From positions 930,001 to 994,000 of the forward strand of contig NZ_JAERQG010000001.1 of the NCBI RefSeq assembly GCF_016734805.1: DNA of 64,000 bases, in the 5' to 3' direction. A program made the position numbers and the translations under genes. The first letter of the stretch is position 1, and each line of letters begins with the position of its first letter. Positions 35,129 through 45,087 of the stretch are shown in pieces. The notes below the pieces were generated by a model that saw nothing but the letters and a program-made list of their open reading frames with translations, did not search any database and was not told the origin of the DNA. Origin of the DNA: Marivirga atlantica. Lineage in GTDB: Bacteria > Bacteroidota > Bacteroidia > Cytophagales > Cyclobacteriaceae.

Positions 35129-36013
35129 ATGGCAGGGAAACAACATAAAGCAGGTTTTGTAAGCATAGTAGGTAAACCTAATGTGGGTAAATCTACCTTG
35201 ATGAATGCGCTTGTTGGTGAACGACTGTCTATCATTACTTCAAAAGCACAAACCACTCGCCATCGTATTATGGGAGTGCTGAGTGGTGAAGATTTTCAAT
35301 TAATTTATTCTGATACTCCAGGAATTCTTAAACCGCAATATGAGCTCCATGAGTCTATGATGGGCTTTGTGAAAAGTTCTTTAGAAGATGCTGATGTTTT
35401 ATTGTTCGTTACTGATTTATATGAGAAGTACGAGGAGGAAGATCGGTTAATTGATCAGATCAAAAAGTATGATGTTCCCACTATACTGGTTTTGAATAAA
35501 ATTGATCAGGCCAAAGGAACACAGGCAGAAGATAAATTGAAGTATTGGGCTGATATTATTGAGCCCGATCATCAAATAATGATTTCTGCTTTAGAGGAGT
35601 TAAATATTGAAAAGCTGTTTAAGCTTATGCTTGATTTAACACCGGAGCATCCTGCGTATTTTCCTAAAGATCAGTTAACTGATAAGCCGGAGAAGTTTTT
35701 TGTAGAAGAAGTTGTTAGGGAAAAAATCTTCCAAAATTATAAAAAGGAAGTTCCTTACAGTTGCCAGGTGGTGGTTACGGAGTTTAAAGAGGATGAAACG
35801 ATCATTAGAATAAGAGCTGAAATTTATGTTGAGCGTAAATCGCAGAAAGGCATTATTATTGGTCAAAAAGGAGAAGCCATAAAAAAAATTGGTATTGAAT
35901 CACGTAAGGATTTGGAAGCATTTTTTGTAAAACAAATTCACTTGGAGACCTTTGTAAAGGTTGAACCTGACTGGCGTAAAAAAGAGCTCAAACTTAAACG
36001 CTTCGGATACTAA
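35129..36013 (+). CDS. era: GTPase Era (16S rRNA / 30S assembly)
   Basis: A 294-residue GTPase that binds the 3' end of 16S rRNA and checks 30S maturation. Motifs: G1 GKPNVGKST near residue 14, G3 DTPGI near residue 67, G4 NKID near residue 125, and a C-terminal KH domain with GIIIGQKGEAIKKIG. The domain order and size are those of standard Era. der follows 47 bases later on the same strand, so the two ribosome-assembly GTPases are probably cotranscribed. Confidence 0.97.
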   Translation: MAGKQHKAGFVSIVGKPNVGKSTLMNALVGERLSIITSKAQTTRHRIMGVLSGEDFQLIYSDTPGILKPQYELHESMMGFVKSSLEDADVLLFVTDLYEKYEEEDRLIDQIKKYDVPTILVLNKIDQAKGTQAEDKLKYWADIIEPDHQIMISALEELNIEKLFKLMLDLTPEHPAYFPKDQLTDKPEKFFVEEVVREKIFQNYKKEVPYSCQVVVTEFKEDETIIRIRAEIYVERKSQKGIIIGQKGEAIKKIGIESRKDLEAFFVKQIHLETFVKVEPDWRKKELKLKRFGY

Positions 36014-36060
36014 TTCCAGACAATTACTAATTAGTGATTGTTAATTAATAATTAAGAGAT

Positions 36061-37365
36061 ATGTCAAATATAGTAGCAATAGTTGGTCGTCCTAATGTTG
36101 GGAAATCTACTTTCTTTAATCGACTTGTAGAGAAAAAGCAAGCGATTATGGATAATGAATCCGGAGTAACAAGGGATAGGCAGTACGGAGAGGCGCAATG
36201 GAATGGAAAGAAATTTACTGTAATTGATACAGGAGGTTACGTGACTGGTTCAGAAGATATTTTTGAATCAGAAATACGTAAACAAGTTAAGGAAGCCCTC
36301 GGTGAGGCTTCTGTAATCCTATTTATGGTAGACTGCCATACAGGTTTAACTGATCTTGATAAAGATTTTGCCAATATTGTACGCGAGGTAAAGAAGCCGG
36401 TTTATGTGGTAGCCAACAAAGCTGATAATCCTGAGAAGAGCTTTATGGCTGGTGAATTCTATGCTTTAGGTTTTGATGAGGTTTTTACCATTTCATCAGC
36501 AAGCGGCTCAGGTACAGGGGAGATACTTGATGAAATAGTTAATCATTTAGAAGATGATCACGAAGATCAGTTTACTGGTATTCCGAAGATATCAATTCTA
36601 GGAAGGCCAAATGCTGGTAAATCTTCCTTTTTGAACGCTTTGCTTGGAAAGGAAAGAACAATAGTAACTGACTTAGCAGGTACAACCAGAGATTCAATTC
36701 ATACTCGTTATAAACTATACGGTAAGGACTTTATTCTTACAGATACAGCAGGTTTAAGAAAGAAAACCAAGCAAAAGGACGATATTGAGTTTTACTCTAC
36801 CATTAGGGCCATTCAGGCTTTACAAGATTCGGATGTTTGTATAATAATGATTGATGCCACTAGAGGTTTTGAGTCACAAGATATGCAGATTATATCACTG
36901 GCTCATAAATACAAAAAGGGCATCATGATTATGGTGAACAAGTGGGATTTGATTGAGAAGGATGGTAAAACTCATGATAAATTCAAAAAGGAAATAGTAG
37001 AAAAACTTGGCCCACTTAGTTATGTACCTATAATTTTCACTTCTGTGCTGCAGAAACAAAGAATTTTTCAGGCCATTGAAACTGCTATGAAAATTTATGA
37101 GCAGCGTTCTGAGAAGTTAAGTACTTCAGAATTGAATGATGTGATGTTAAAAGAGATAGAGCGCTATCCACCGCCTGCATTGAAGGGTAAGTATATTAAG
37201 ATAAAGTATGTAACGCAGTTACCAACCTATACGCCATGTTTTGCATTCTTTTGCAATTTGCCTCAATACATCAAGCCTCCTTACGAGAGATACCTCGAAA
37301 ATAAATTAAGGGAACATTTTGACTTTTCAGGGGTTCCTATTAAACTGGTTTTTAGAAAAAAATAG
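36061..37365 (+). CDS. der: GTPase Der (50S assembly), tandem G domains
   Basis: A 434-residue ribosome-assembly GTPase acting on the large subunit. It has two G domains in tandem: the first with GRPNVGKST, DTGGY and NKAD, the second with GRPNAGKSS, DTAGL and NKWD, followed by the KH-like C-terminal domain (ALKGKYIKIKYVTQLPTYTPCFAFF). This double arrangement is unique to Der/EngA. Only 47 bases separate it from era. Confidence 0.97.
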   Translation: MSNIVAIVGRPNVGKSTFFNRLVEKKQAIMDNESGVTRDRQYGEAQWNGKKFTVIDTGGYVTGSEDIFESEIRKQVKEALGEASVILFMVDCHTGLTDLDKDFANIVREVKKPVYVVANKADNPEKSFMAGEFYALGFDEVFTISSASGSGTGEILDEIVNHLEDDHEDQFTGIPKISILGRPNAGKSSFLNALLGKERTIVTDLAGTTRDSIHTRYKLYGKDFILTDTAGLRKKTKQKDDIEFYSTIRAIQALQDSDVCIIMIDATRGFESQDMQIISLAHKYKKGIMIMVNKWDLIEKDGKTHDKFKKEIVEKLGPLSYVPIIFTSVLQKQRIFQAIETAMKIYEQRSEKLSTSELNDVMLKEIERYPPPALKGKYIKIKYVTQLPTYTPCFAFFCNLPQYIKPPYERYLENKLREHFDFSGVPIKLVFRKK

Positions 37366-37434
37366 TACATGCGCTTTACTATGCGTATTTTTTTAAATAC
37401 ATTTAATGCTTGTAAAACCAAAATCTATTAAACT

Positions 37435-37710
37435 ATGAAAAAATTATTCACACTATTATTGCTAGCGGGTTTCTTTACAACCTTCGTAGCATGTGACAAC
37501 AAGAGCAACAAAGAAAAAGCTGAAGACAAAATGGAAGAAGCTGCTGATGACGTTCAAGACGGCATGGAAGATGCAGCTGAAGACGTAGAAGATGCAGTTG
37601 AAGAAACTGGTGAAGAAATCGAAGAAGGCGCTGAAGAAATGGGCGAAGAAATCGAAGAAGGTGCTGAGGAAGTAGAAGAAGGTGCTGAAGAAGTTAAAGA
37701 AGATATGTAA
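37435..37710 (+). CDS. Very acidic repetitive lipoprotein
   Basis: A 91-residue lipoprotein: signal KKLFTLLLLAGFFTTFVAC with Cys20, then a 72-residue mature part of which 35 residues are Glu or Asp (26 Glu, 9 Asp). The sequence repeats GEEIEEGAEEM-like units and should form a long amphipathic helix. Bacteroidota encode many such small Glu-rich lipoproteins; no function is known to me. Candidate roles are cation buffering or electrostatic contact at the envelope. A tandem repeat underlies the C-terminal half at DNA level. It ends at a strong shared terminator. Confidence 0.8.
   Translation: MKKLFTLLLLAGFFTTFVACDNKSNKEKAEDKMEEAADDVQDGMEDAAEDVEDAVEETGEEIEEGAEEMGEEIEEGAEEVEEGAEEVKEDM
37609..37674 (+). 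repeat. 33-base tandem repeat inside the acidic lipoprotein gene
   Basis: Two copies (37609-37641 and 37642-37674) encode GEEIEEGAEEM and GEEIEEGAEEV; a further partial copy follows. Copies differ at several bases, mostly synonymous. Confidence 0.7.
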
Positions 37711-37730
37711 TCTTTACTTTCTAGAAAATA

Positions 37731-37760
37731 AAAAAGCTGGACCAGACGGTTCAGCTTTTT
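37731..37760. terminator. Bidirectional terminator between the acidic lipoprotein and ilvA
   Basis: A 13-bp stem (37731-37743 with 37748-37760; arms begin AAAAAGCTG and end CAGCTTTTT, one G-U pair) around AGAC. The A and T runs allow termination from both sides. It ends directly at the ilvA stop codon. Confidence 0.85.
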
Positions 37761-39029
37761 TTATGTCAAAATATCGAGCAGTTCATGATTATTATTGATA
37801 TAGTCACCATAAAAGCCCAGAAATTTCATCCTTTGCAATAAGGGCTTATAATCATCTTTATGCTTTAACTCGATACCTACCACAGCGGAGCCTTTCTCTC
37901 GAGAATTCTTCTTGGTATACTCAAAATGGGTGATATCATCCGTTGCACCAAGTACCTCTACAACAAATTGCTTTAGCGCCCCTGCACGTTGAGGGAAATT
38001 CACTATGAAGTAATGCTTTAAGCCTTTATGAAGTAAAGCCCGCTCTTTTATTTCCTCAGTTCTGGTAATGTCATTATTACTGCCGCTAATAATACATACT
38101 ATATTTTTACCAGATATAGCTTCAGTATATTGTTCTAATACGGCAATTGATAAAGCCCCGGCAGGTTCCACCACGATAGCATCTTTGTTGTACATCTCAA
38201 GGATGATCTCACAGACTTTACCTTCAGCCACTGTAACTACTTCTTCTAAATTGTTACGACAAATTTCAAAGTTGAGATCACCTACTTTTTTTACAGCCGC
38301 TCCATCTACAAACTTCTCAATATGGGAAAGCTGCGTATTCTTACCTTTTTCGATAGAGTTTTTCATAGCAGGAGCGCCTTCCGGCTCCACTCCAATAATT
38401 TTAGTTTGCGGAGAGAGCAGTTTAAAAACAGAACTAACTCCAGCTGAAAGTCCACCGCCTCCCACTGGTAAAAATAAATAATCAATAGGCTTAATAGTTT
38501 GATTCAGGATTTCCAACCCTACTGTAGCCTGCCCTTCAATAACTTTTTCATCATCAAAAGGGTGAATGAATATACCTCCCTTTTCTTCACAGAAATGAAG
38601 GGCTTCATTATAAGAGTCATCGAAGGTGTCACCTACTAAAATAATATCTACAAACTCATCGCCAAACATGGCTACCTGCTCCACCTTCTGCTTTGGGGTT
38701 GGCGCAGGCATAAAAATAGTTCCTTTAACCTTTAACAATTGACAAGAATAGGCCACACCTTGGGCATGATTTCCTGCACTTGCACAAACAATTCCCTTTG
38801 TAAAATCATCTTCAGTTAAGCTGCTTATTTTATTATAAGCACCACGGATTTTGTAAGATCTCACCAACTGTAGATCTTCTCTTTTGAAGGAAATGTTTGC
38901 CTGATAATGTTTACTTAAGCGCAAGTTTTTAGTAAGTGGGGTGAGCGTACTCACTCCCTCTAGTTTCTTTGCTGCGGCTTTTACATTATCCAGCGTAGGT
39001 TTAAAATAGGTTGCTGAATCAGTTGGCAT
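37761..39029 (-). CDS. ilvA: Threonine dehydratase (biosynthetic)
   Basis: Deaminates threonine to 2-oxobutanoate, the committed step of isoleucine synthesis, using PLP. The PLP lysine is in VRSYKIRGAYN, followed by AGNHAQGVAYS and the phosphate-binding loop PVGGGGLSAGV. The C-terminal region (about 330-422, HYFIVNFPQRAGALKQF) is a single ACT-like regulatory domain. The 422-residue length matches the B. subtilis-type enzyme rather than the 514-residue, two-ACT E. coli form. It is the last gene of the leu-ilv run, four bases after ilvC. Confidence 0.95.
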   Translation of the reverse strand: MPTDSATYFKPTLDNVKAAAKKLEGVSTLTPLTKNLRLSKHYQANISFKREDLQLVRSYKIRGAYNKISSLTEDDFTKGIVCASAGNHAQGVAYSCQLLKVKGTIFMPAPTPKQKVEQVAMFGDEFVDIILVGDTFDDSYNEALHFCEEKGGIFIHPFDDEKVIEGQATVGLEILNQTIKPIDYLFLPVGGGGLSAGVSSVFKLLSPQTKIIGVEPEGAPAMKNSIEKGKNTQLSHIEKFVDGAAVKKVGDLNFEICRNNLEEVVTVAEGKVCEIILEMYNKDAIVVEPAGALSIAVLEQYTEAISGKNIVCIISGSNNDITRTEEIKERALLHKGLKHYFIVNFPQRAGALKQFVVEVLGATDDITHFEYTKKNSREKGSAVVGIELKHKDDYKPLLQRMKFLGFYGDYINNNHELLDILT

Positions 39030-39033
39030 TTTG

Positions 39034-40080
39034 CTATGCGTTTTCCGGTCTCAACTTACGAACTGCAGCACCAGCCTGCCATAATTCTGAATTTCTTAGC
39101 TCATCAAGTTCCTTTTCCAACTCTTTTCTATAATCAGCTTTTTCGTTAGCTGTAATGGTGAGTCTGGCTTCATTGCCGGTTTCAACACTTTCGTAAAGCT
39201 CTTCGAATACGGGTTTTACAGCATCTCTGAATTTTTTCCACCAATCTAATGCTCCACGTTGGGCAGTAGTTGAGCAGTTGGCATACATCCAGTCCATACC
39301 ATTTTCAGCCACTAATGGATATAGCGATTGAGTAGCTTCCTCTACCGTTTCGTTAAAAGCTTCAGAAGGAGAATGTCCTTTTGATCTTAGTAAATCGTAC
39401 TGTGCGGCAAATAATCCTTGAATGGCACCCATTAGGCTTCCTCTTTCACCTGTTAAATCACTGTAAACCTCTTTCTTGAAATTGGTTTCAAACAAATAGC
39501 CGGAGCCAACACCAATGCCAAGCGCTACACATCTGTCGTAGGCTTTACCAGTGGCATCCTGATGGATGGCATAACTGGAGTTAAGTCCCCTGCCAGCTAC
39601 AAAAAGCCTTCTTAAACTAGTGCCTGATCCTTTAGGAGCTACTAAAATTACATCAACATCTTTAGGTGGTTTAATGCCAGTTTGGTCGGAATAGGTGATG
39701 CCGAAACCGTGAGAAAAGTAAAGTGCTTTGCCTGGTGTAAGGTGCTTTTTAACCATTTCCCATTGGGCGATTTGACCAGCATCTGATAATAAATATTGTA
39801 AGATGGTTCCCTTTTCTGCGGCTTCTTCCAACTCAAAAAGTGTTTCGCCAGGAACCCAGCCATCCGCAACCGCTTTATCCCAGCTGCTTGAGCCTTTACG
39901 CTGACCTACAATTACAGGTATGCCATTATCTTTTAGGTTGAGTGCCTGGCCTGGGCCTTGTACTCCATAGCCTAAAACGGCTACAACTTCATCTTTTAAA
40001 ACCTCCTGAGCCTTTTTAAGAGGAAATTCCTCTCGCGTGACTACATTTTCTTCTACTGATCCAAATTTTAGTTTTGCCAT
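39034..40080 (-). CDS. ilvC: Ketol-acid reductoisomerase
   Basis: Isomerises and reduces acetolactate or acetohydroxybutyrate with NAD(P)H and Mg2+, step two of Val/Ile synthesis. The 348-residue protein has the Rossmann fingerprint AVLGYGVQGPGQALNLKDNG with nearby QRKGSSSW cofactor-selecting loop, and the acidic metal-binding residues in SDLTGERGSLMG and later helices. The size fits the short class I type. It is separated from ilvN by a 120-base AT-rich spacer with repeats, the longest gap within the ilv part of the cluster, and is tightly followed by ilvA. Confidence 0.95.
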   Translation of the reverse strand: MAKLKFGSVEENVVTREEFPLKKAQEVLKDEVVAVLGYGVQGPGQALNLKDNGIPVIVGQRKGSSSWDKAVADGWVPGETLFELEEAAEKGTILQYLLSDAGQIAQWEMVKKHLTPGKALYFSHGFGITYSDQTGIKPPKDVDVILVAPKGSGTSLRRLFVAGRGLNSSYAIHQDATGKAYDRCVALGIGVGSGYLFETNFKKEVYSDLTGERGSLMGAIQGLFAAQYDLLRSKGHSPSEAFNETVEEATQSLYPLVAENGMDWMYANCSTTAQRGALDWWKKFRDAVKPVFEELYESVETGNEARLTITANEKADYRKELEKELDELRNSELWQAGAAVRKLRPENA

Positions 40081-40100
40081 GTTGTTTAGATTTTTAGAGC

Positions 40101-40188
40101 CTAGAATCTAGGTTCTAGATTTGATGATTAATTATTTATTTTCTGTAATTTTATTTATGGGATAGTCTAGTTTCTATGTTCTAGACTC
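40101..40188. repeat. Imperfect repeat pair in the ilvN-ilvC spacer
   Basis: Two 22-base copies (40101-40122 and 40167-40188), both built round CTAG and GTTCTAGA, match at about 17 of 22 positions and are 66 bases apart. Each copy can also fold on itself (CTAGAATCTAG). This is the only spacer over 100 bases between ilv genes. Function unknown; could affect mRNA processing or stability. Confidence 0.5.
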
Positions 40189-40200
40189 TTTCATCTTATT

Positions 40201-40734
40201 TTAATGCTTCGAAGCTTTCTCCACTTCATGAAAATATTCCTGAAACTCCTTCATTGGTTTCGAAATGGAAATCCTTCCTGAGCGGACAAATTCCAAAATA
40301 CCATGCGGTTTGAGTTCTTCAAAAAGTGCCTGTGTTTCTTCTTTGAAGCCAGTTTTCTCAATAATGGTGAACTCTGGCTCGACAGCTAAAAGCCTTGCGT
40401 GATGTTGCCTAACAATTTTTTCTACTTCTTTACTTTCTGAAAGAACAGTAGTGGGCATTTTGTAAAGTGCCATTTCTTGAAAAACAATGTTCTCGTTTGG
40501 GTGATAAAAGGCTTTGAAAACGTCTATTTGCTTTTCAATTTGCTTAATAACATTCTTCACCTGCCATTCCTCTTCCGTTACCACAATTGTATATCGGTGA
40601 ATGCCATGAACCTCACTTTCAGAAGCTGTTATGCTTTCAATATTGATATGCCTACGTGTGAAAATGATGGTTACCCGATGGAGCAAACCGATCAGGTTTT
40701 CTGTATAAATCGATATGGTGAATTGTTTCTTCAT
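40201..40734 (-). CDS. ilvN: Acetolactate synthase small (regulatory) subunit
   Basis: The regulatory partner of IlvB that senses branched-chain amino acids. The 177 residues start FTISIYTENLIGLLHRVTIIFTRRHINIESITA, an ACT domain with the expected valine-binding loop, followed by the C-terminal domain with EFTIIEKTGFKEETQALFEEL. Length fits the short IlvH type. It lies 18 bases after ilvB, which supports the pairing, and is followed by the 120-base spacer. Confidence 0.94.
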   Translation of the reverse strand: MKKQFTISIYTENLIGLLHRVTIIFTRRHINIESITASESEVHGIHRYTIVVTEEEWQVKNVIKQIEKQIDVFKAFYHPNENIVFQEMALYKMPTTVLSESKEVEKIVRQHHARLLAVEPEFTIIEKTGFKEETQALFEELKPHGILEFVRSGRISISKPMKEFQEYFHEVEKASKH

Positions 40735-40752
40735 TGCCTTAAATCATTAAGA

Positions 40753-42483
40753 TTATGCTAATCTGATTTCAGATACTGATGCACCTGTAGGAATCATCGG
40801 GAAAATATTGTTTTCCTTCCCTACCATCACTTCTAATAGGAAGCTGCCTTTATGTGCTAGGAATTCTTCAATTCCGTTTTTTAGTTCATCTCTTTTCTGA
40901 ACTTTCATGGAAGAAATGCCATAACCCTTGGCGATAGTCTGGAAATCAGGGTTGATCATGTCCACCGATGAATATCGTTTCTCGAAAAACATATCCTGCC
41001 ATTGCCTCACCATGCCTAAGTACTCATTATTTAGGATCAGGATTTTCACATCAATTTTTGTTTGGAAGATGGTGCCCAGTTCCTGAATGGTCATCTGAAA
41101 ACCGCCATCACCAATTACAGCAATTACCGTTTTATCAGGGGCTGCGAACTTAGCTCCTATTGCAGCAGGAAGGGCAAAACCCATAGTTCCTAATCCACCG
41201 GAGGTTACATTACTTCTCCATAATTGATAGTTGAAGTAGCGCTGTGCTACCATCTGATGCTGCCCAACATCGGTTACAATAATGGCATTTCCTTTGGTGA
41301 CTTCTGAAATATGTTTGATCACTTCACCCATGCTGATTTGCTTATCTGGGGCAGGGGAAAGTTCATCTTTAATCACCTTATCAACTTCTTGCTTGGTGAG
41401 TTTTTGAAATTCCTCCAACCAGGAAGTGTGCGCATTTCTTTTTACCTCATCAAGTAACAGCTTCAGTGAATGCTTGCAATTACCAATGAGCGCTACATCA
41501 GCAGGAATATTTTTATTTACCTCTGCAGGATCAATTTCCAGATGGATAACCTTAGCCTGCCTGGCATAACGGCGGGTATCGCCTGTTACTCTATCATCGA
41601 AGCGCATACCAATGGCTATCAAAACGTCACACTCGTTAGTTAATAGGTTTGGAGCGTAGTTGCCATGCATTCCCAACATGCCCACATTTAAAGGATGATC
41701 TGTGGCTAAAGCTGAAAGTCCCATGATTGTCCATGCTGCTGGAATGCCTGTTTTTTCCACAAATGCTTTAAATTCTTCTTTGGCTTCTGCCAGCAAAATA
41801 CCATGACCAAATAGTATTAGTGGTTTTTTAGCCTGGTTGATTAATGCTGCAGCCTCTTTTACCGCTTCTAAATTCACTTTAGGATGAGGTACATAACTTC
41901 TCACATTTACACATGGCTCATAATTGTACTCAAAAGTCTGGAATTGTGCATCTTTTGTGATATCGATTAGTACCGGGCCGGGCTTTCCACTTTTAGCTAC
42001 AAAAAAGGCCTTAGCCAGCGCTGCCGGTATTTCTTCAGCTTTGGTAATTTGAATATTCCATTTGGTGACAGGCATGGAAATACCTACTACATCGGTTTCT
42101 TGAAAAGCATCAGTGCCGATCATCTGGCTGGCCACCTGACCTGTGATGCAAACCATTGGGGTTGAATCTAATTGCGCATCGGCCATGCCGGTTATGAGGT
42201 TGGTTGCCCCAGGGCCTGAAGTTGCCAGGCAAACTCCCACCTTACCGGAGATACGGGCATAACCCTGTGCGGCATGTGTTGCACCTTGCTCATGCCTGGT
42301 CATGATATGTTTTATTTCTTTTTGAAAATCATATAAGGCATCATAAACCGGCATGATGGCACCTCCGGGATAGCCAAAAATGGTATCCACACCTTCTGCT
42401 AATAAACATTGGACCACGGCCTGGGCTCCTGTTAGTGTTAGCTTTTTAGTCATCTTCTTTTGTTGTGCCTTAGTTGATTCCAT
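40753..42483 (-). CDS. ilvB: Acetolactate synthase large (catalytic) subunit
   Basis: Condenses pyruvate with pyruvate or 2-oxobutanoate (TPP, FAD, Mg2+) to start Val and Ile synthesis. The 576 residues show the TPP-activating glutamate in MTRHEQGATHAAQGYAR, the PSGPGATNLITG-type block (here ATSGPGATNL), and the diphosphate motif VIGDGGFQMTIQELGT ... NNEYLGM. It lies two bases after ilvD and 18 before ilvN, so stoichiometric co-expression is likely. Confidence 0.96.
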   Translation of the reverse strand: MESTKAQQKKMTKKLTLTGAQAVVQCLLAEGVDTIFGYPGGAIMPVYDALYDFQKEIKHIMTRHEQGATHAAQGYARISGKVGVCLATSGPGATNLITGMADAQLDSTPMVCITGQVASQMIGTDAFQETDVVGISMPVTKWNIQITKAEEIPAALAKAFFVAKSGKPGPVLIDITKDAQFQTFEYNYEPCVNVRSYVPHPKVNLEAVKEAAALINQAKKPLILFGHGILLAEAKEEFKAFVEKTGIPAAWTIMGLSALATDHPLNVGMLGMHGNYAPNLLTNECDVLIAIGMRFDDRVTGDTRRYARQAKVIHLEIDPAEVNKNIPADVALIGNCKHSLKLLLDEVKRNAHTSWLEEFQKLTKQEVDKVIKDELSPAPDKQISMGEVIKHISEVTKGNAIIVTDVGQHQMVAQRYFNYQLWRSNVTSGGLGTMGFALPAAIGAKFAAPDKTVIAVIGDGGFQMTIQELGTIFQTKIDVKILILNNEYLGMVRQWQDMFFEKRYSSVDMINPDFQTIAKGYGISSMKVQKRDELKNGIEEFLAHKGSFLLEVMVGKENNIFPMIPTGASVSEIRLA

Positions 42484-42485
42484 AA

Positions 42486-44165
42486 TTATTGGTCGGTTAT
42501 GCAGCCTAATGAAGCTGATGAAACAAGTTTTGCATACTTTTTAAGTGTGCCTTTTAGTATTTTGCCTGTCTTTGGTTGAAAATTGGCTTTTCGCTTTTCA
42601 AACTCTTCTTCACTGATTTTTAGCGTGATGCTGTTGTTGATGGCATCGATAGTAATAGTGTCACCATCCTGAACCAGCGCTAATGGTCCACCATCTTGTG
42701 CCTCGGGTGAAATGTGGCCTACAACGAAACCATGTGTGCCTCCGGAGAATCGGCCGTCCGTAATGAGCGCTACTTTTTTACCTAAACCTGCACCCATTAT
42801 GGCTGAAGTAGGTTTTAACATCTCAGGCATGCCTGGTCCACCTTTTGGGCCCTCATAGCGAATGACCACCACATCACCTTCCTGGATTTCATTTTTAGCA
42901 ATAGCGTCATTGGCAATAAACTCACCATCATACACGCGTGCAGTACCTTCAAAGAATTCACCTTCTTTCCCCGTAATTTTTGCTACAGCACCTTCCGGAG
43001 CCAGATTTCCTTTAAGGATTCGCAAATGGCCTGAGTTTTTCAGTGGCTTATCTACCGGATGAATAATTTCCTGATTGTCATCTAGTGGAGAAATATTATC
43101 CAGGTTTTCGGCTAGTGTTTTTCCTGTAACAGTCATACAACTGCCGTCTAATAAGTCATGCTCCAACATGAGCTTCATTACTCCCGGTATGCCGCCTTGT
43201 AGGTGTAAATCTTCCATCAGGAATTTTCCACTTGGTTTTAAATCTGCCAGGTAAGGTGTTTTTGCACTGATTCTGGCGAAATCCTCCAGAGACAAATCAA
43301 TATCGAAAGCATGAGCCACTGCTAATAAGTGTAGTACAGCATTGGTTGATCCACCTAGCACGGTGATAAGTGCAATGGCATTTTCAAAAGAAGCTTTCGT
43401 AACAATTTTCTTAGGAGTCAGGTCATTCTCAATTAGTTGTTTTATAGCTTTGCCTGCTTCCACACATTCATTGATTTTTTCCTTGCTATTTGCAGGGTTT
43501 GATGCACCAAATGGTAAACACAACCCTAAAGCTTCAATTGCTGACGCCATCGTATTGGCTGTATACATGCCACCACATGCGCCAGGACCGGGACAAGCAT
43601 TTGCTACTACTCCTTTAAAATCTTCCTCAGAAATATCATTAGCGTGCTTTTTACCGAGGGCTTCAAAAGCAGAAACTACATCTAGTTTTTCACCTTTGTA
43701 ACAGCCGGGAGCTATTGTTCCACCGTAAACAATAATACCGGGTCGGTCGAGTCTGCCCAATGCAATTAGTGCTCCAGGCATATTTTTGTCACAACCTGTA
43801 ACCGCAATTAAGCCATCATAAGCCTGTGCGTTTACAACTGTCTCCATTGAATCAGCAATGATGTCACGAGAAGGTAGGCTGTATCGCATACCGGGTGTTC
43901 CCATTGAAATACCATCACTCACACCAATGGTGTTAAATACCAATCCATTCCAATGATGCTGCCCTACACCTTTTTTGACTTGCTGAGCCAAATCGTTTAA
44001 GTGCATATTGCATGGGTTGCCTTCAAAACCTGTACTGGCAATTCCTACAAGCGGCTTTTTTAGATCATCATCAGATAAACCGATGGCATGAAGCATGGCC
44101 TGAGCTGCCGGCTGCGTAGGATCCTGTGTTACAACCTGACTATATTTATTGAGTAGCTCGGACAT
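42486..44165 (-). CDS. ilvD: Dihydroxy-acid dehydratase
   Basis: Dehydrates the dihydroxy acids to the Val and Ile keto acids using an Fe-S cluster. The 559-residue protein contains the cluster cysteines in [10 protein letters not shown] and [19 protein letters not shown], and the late [12 protein letters not shown] block. Spacing is three bases after ilvE and two before ilvB, so it sits inside the operon. Confidence 0.96.
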   Translation of the reverse strand: MSELLNKYSQVVTQDPTQPAAQAMLHAIGLSDDDLKKPLVGIASTGFEGNPCNMHLNDLAQQVKKGVGQHHWNGLVFNTIGVSDGISMGTPGMRYSLPSRDIIADSMETVVNAQAYDGLIAVTGCDKNMPGALIALGRLDRPGIIVYGGTIAPGCYKGEKLDVVSAFEALGKKHANDISEEDFKGVVANACPGPGACGGMYTANTMASAIEALGLCLPFGASNPANSKEKINECVEAGKAIKQLIENDLTPKKIVTKASFENAIALITVLGGSTNAVLHLLAVAHAFDIDLSLEDFARISAKTPYLADLKPSGKFLMEDLHLQGGIPGVMKLMLEHDLLDGSCMTVTGKTLAENLDNISPLDDNQEIIHPVDKPLKNSGHLRILKGNLAPEGAVAKITGKEGEFFEGTARVYDGEFIANDAIAKNEIQEGDVVVIRYEGPKGGPGMPEMLKPTSAIMGAGLGKKVALITDGRFSGGTHGFVVGHISPEAQDGGPLALVQDGDTITIDAINNSITLKISEEEFEKRKANFQPKTGKILKGTLKKYAKLVSSASLGCITDQ

Positions 44166-44168
44166 CTT

Positions 44169-45059
44169 TTATATGATGGTTTGGTTTTGTAAATCGTTAA
44201 ATAATACCTTCTGGCGATACATCTGATAAAGATTGTAGCCTAATGAATCTTCCCATTGCAAGGGGTAAATAGTTTTGTCAACGCTGCCAATTGGAGCAAT
44301 TTCAGCTGCGGTACCCGTGAAAAAAGCAGTGTCTGCATCAAGCAATTGTGATTTCGAAATAGGCTTTTCTGTAACTCTGATGCCCAAATCTCTGGATAAC
44401 TCTATCACTGTTGATCGGGTAATGCCTGGCAAAATATTTCCTCTTGATGGCGTAAAAAGCTCACCATTCTTTTCAATAAATATATTCGCTCCTGAGCCTT
44501 CGGACACATAGCCATCATGATCTAGAAGAATGGCTTCATCATAACCTGTTTTCTTTGCTTCTGTGGTGGCAAGGATGGAATTCGTATAATGACCTACTAC
44601 CTTGGCTTCCACATGTTGAGCAGCAGGATGAATCCTTTGATAGGAAGATATCTTTGCTTTTACAGGTTGCGTACCCAGATATTTCTCCCATTTCCATGCG
44701 CAGATGAACACGTTTACTTCATCTACAGGCTCGAGTGACATATTTGCACCTAAATAAACTAATGGCCTGATATAGGCATCAGTCAGGTTGTTTCTGTCCA
44801 ATAATTCATAGGTGATGCTTACGAGTTCTTCTACCGAATAAGGTAGGTCGATGTGCATGAGTTGGGCAGAATACAATAGACGCTGATAATGCTCATGCGC
44901 TTTAAATACATTGAAGCCTAATTCATTTTTGTAGGCTCTAATGCCTTCAAAAACTCCATTTCCATAATGCATGGTTTGGCTGTATAAACTTGCGTTGGCT
45001 TCTGATGCCGGAAGCCACTCTCCGTTAAGGAATACGAGTGTGTTGTCTTTGTAGTACAT
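44169..45059 (-). CDS. ilvE: Branched-chain amino acid aminotransferase
   Basis: Final step of Ile, Val and Leu synthesis, PLP-dependent fold type IV. From the ATG at 45059 (MYYKDNTLVFLNGEW) the protein has 296 residues. The PLP lysine is in EAKVVGHYTNSIL and the family block DGYVSEGSGANIFIE follows. A TTG at 45086 would add nine residues but starts inside the U-tract of the terminator; the ATG is preferred. It is the first ilv gene behind a leader peptide and attenuator. Confidence 0.94.
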   Translation of the reverse strand: MYYKDNTLVFLNGEWLPASEANASLYSQTMHYGNGVFEGIRAYKNELGFNVFKAHEHYQRLLYSAQLMHIDLPYSVEELVSITYELLDRNNLTDAYIRPLVYLGANMSLEPVDEVNVFICAWKWEKYLGTQPVKAKISSYQRIHPAAQHVEAKVVGHYTNSILATTEAKKTGYDEAILLDHDGYVSEGSGANIFIEKNGELFTPSRGNILPGITRSTVIELSRDLGIRVTEKPISKSQLLDADTAFFTGTAAEIAPIGSVDKTIYPLQWEDSLGYNLYQMYRQKVLFNDLQNQTII

Positions 45060-45087
45060 ATTGTTCAGGTTTTGATGATCCCTCAAT

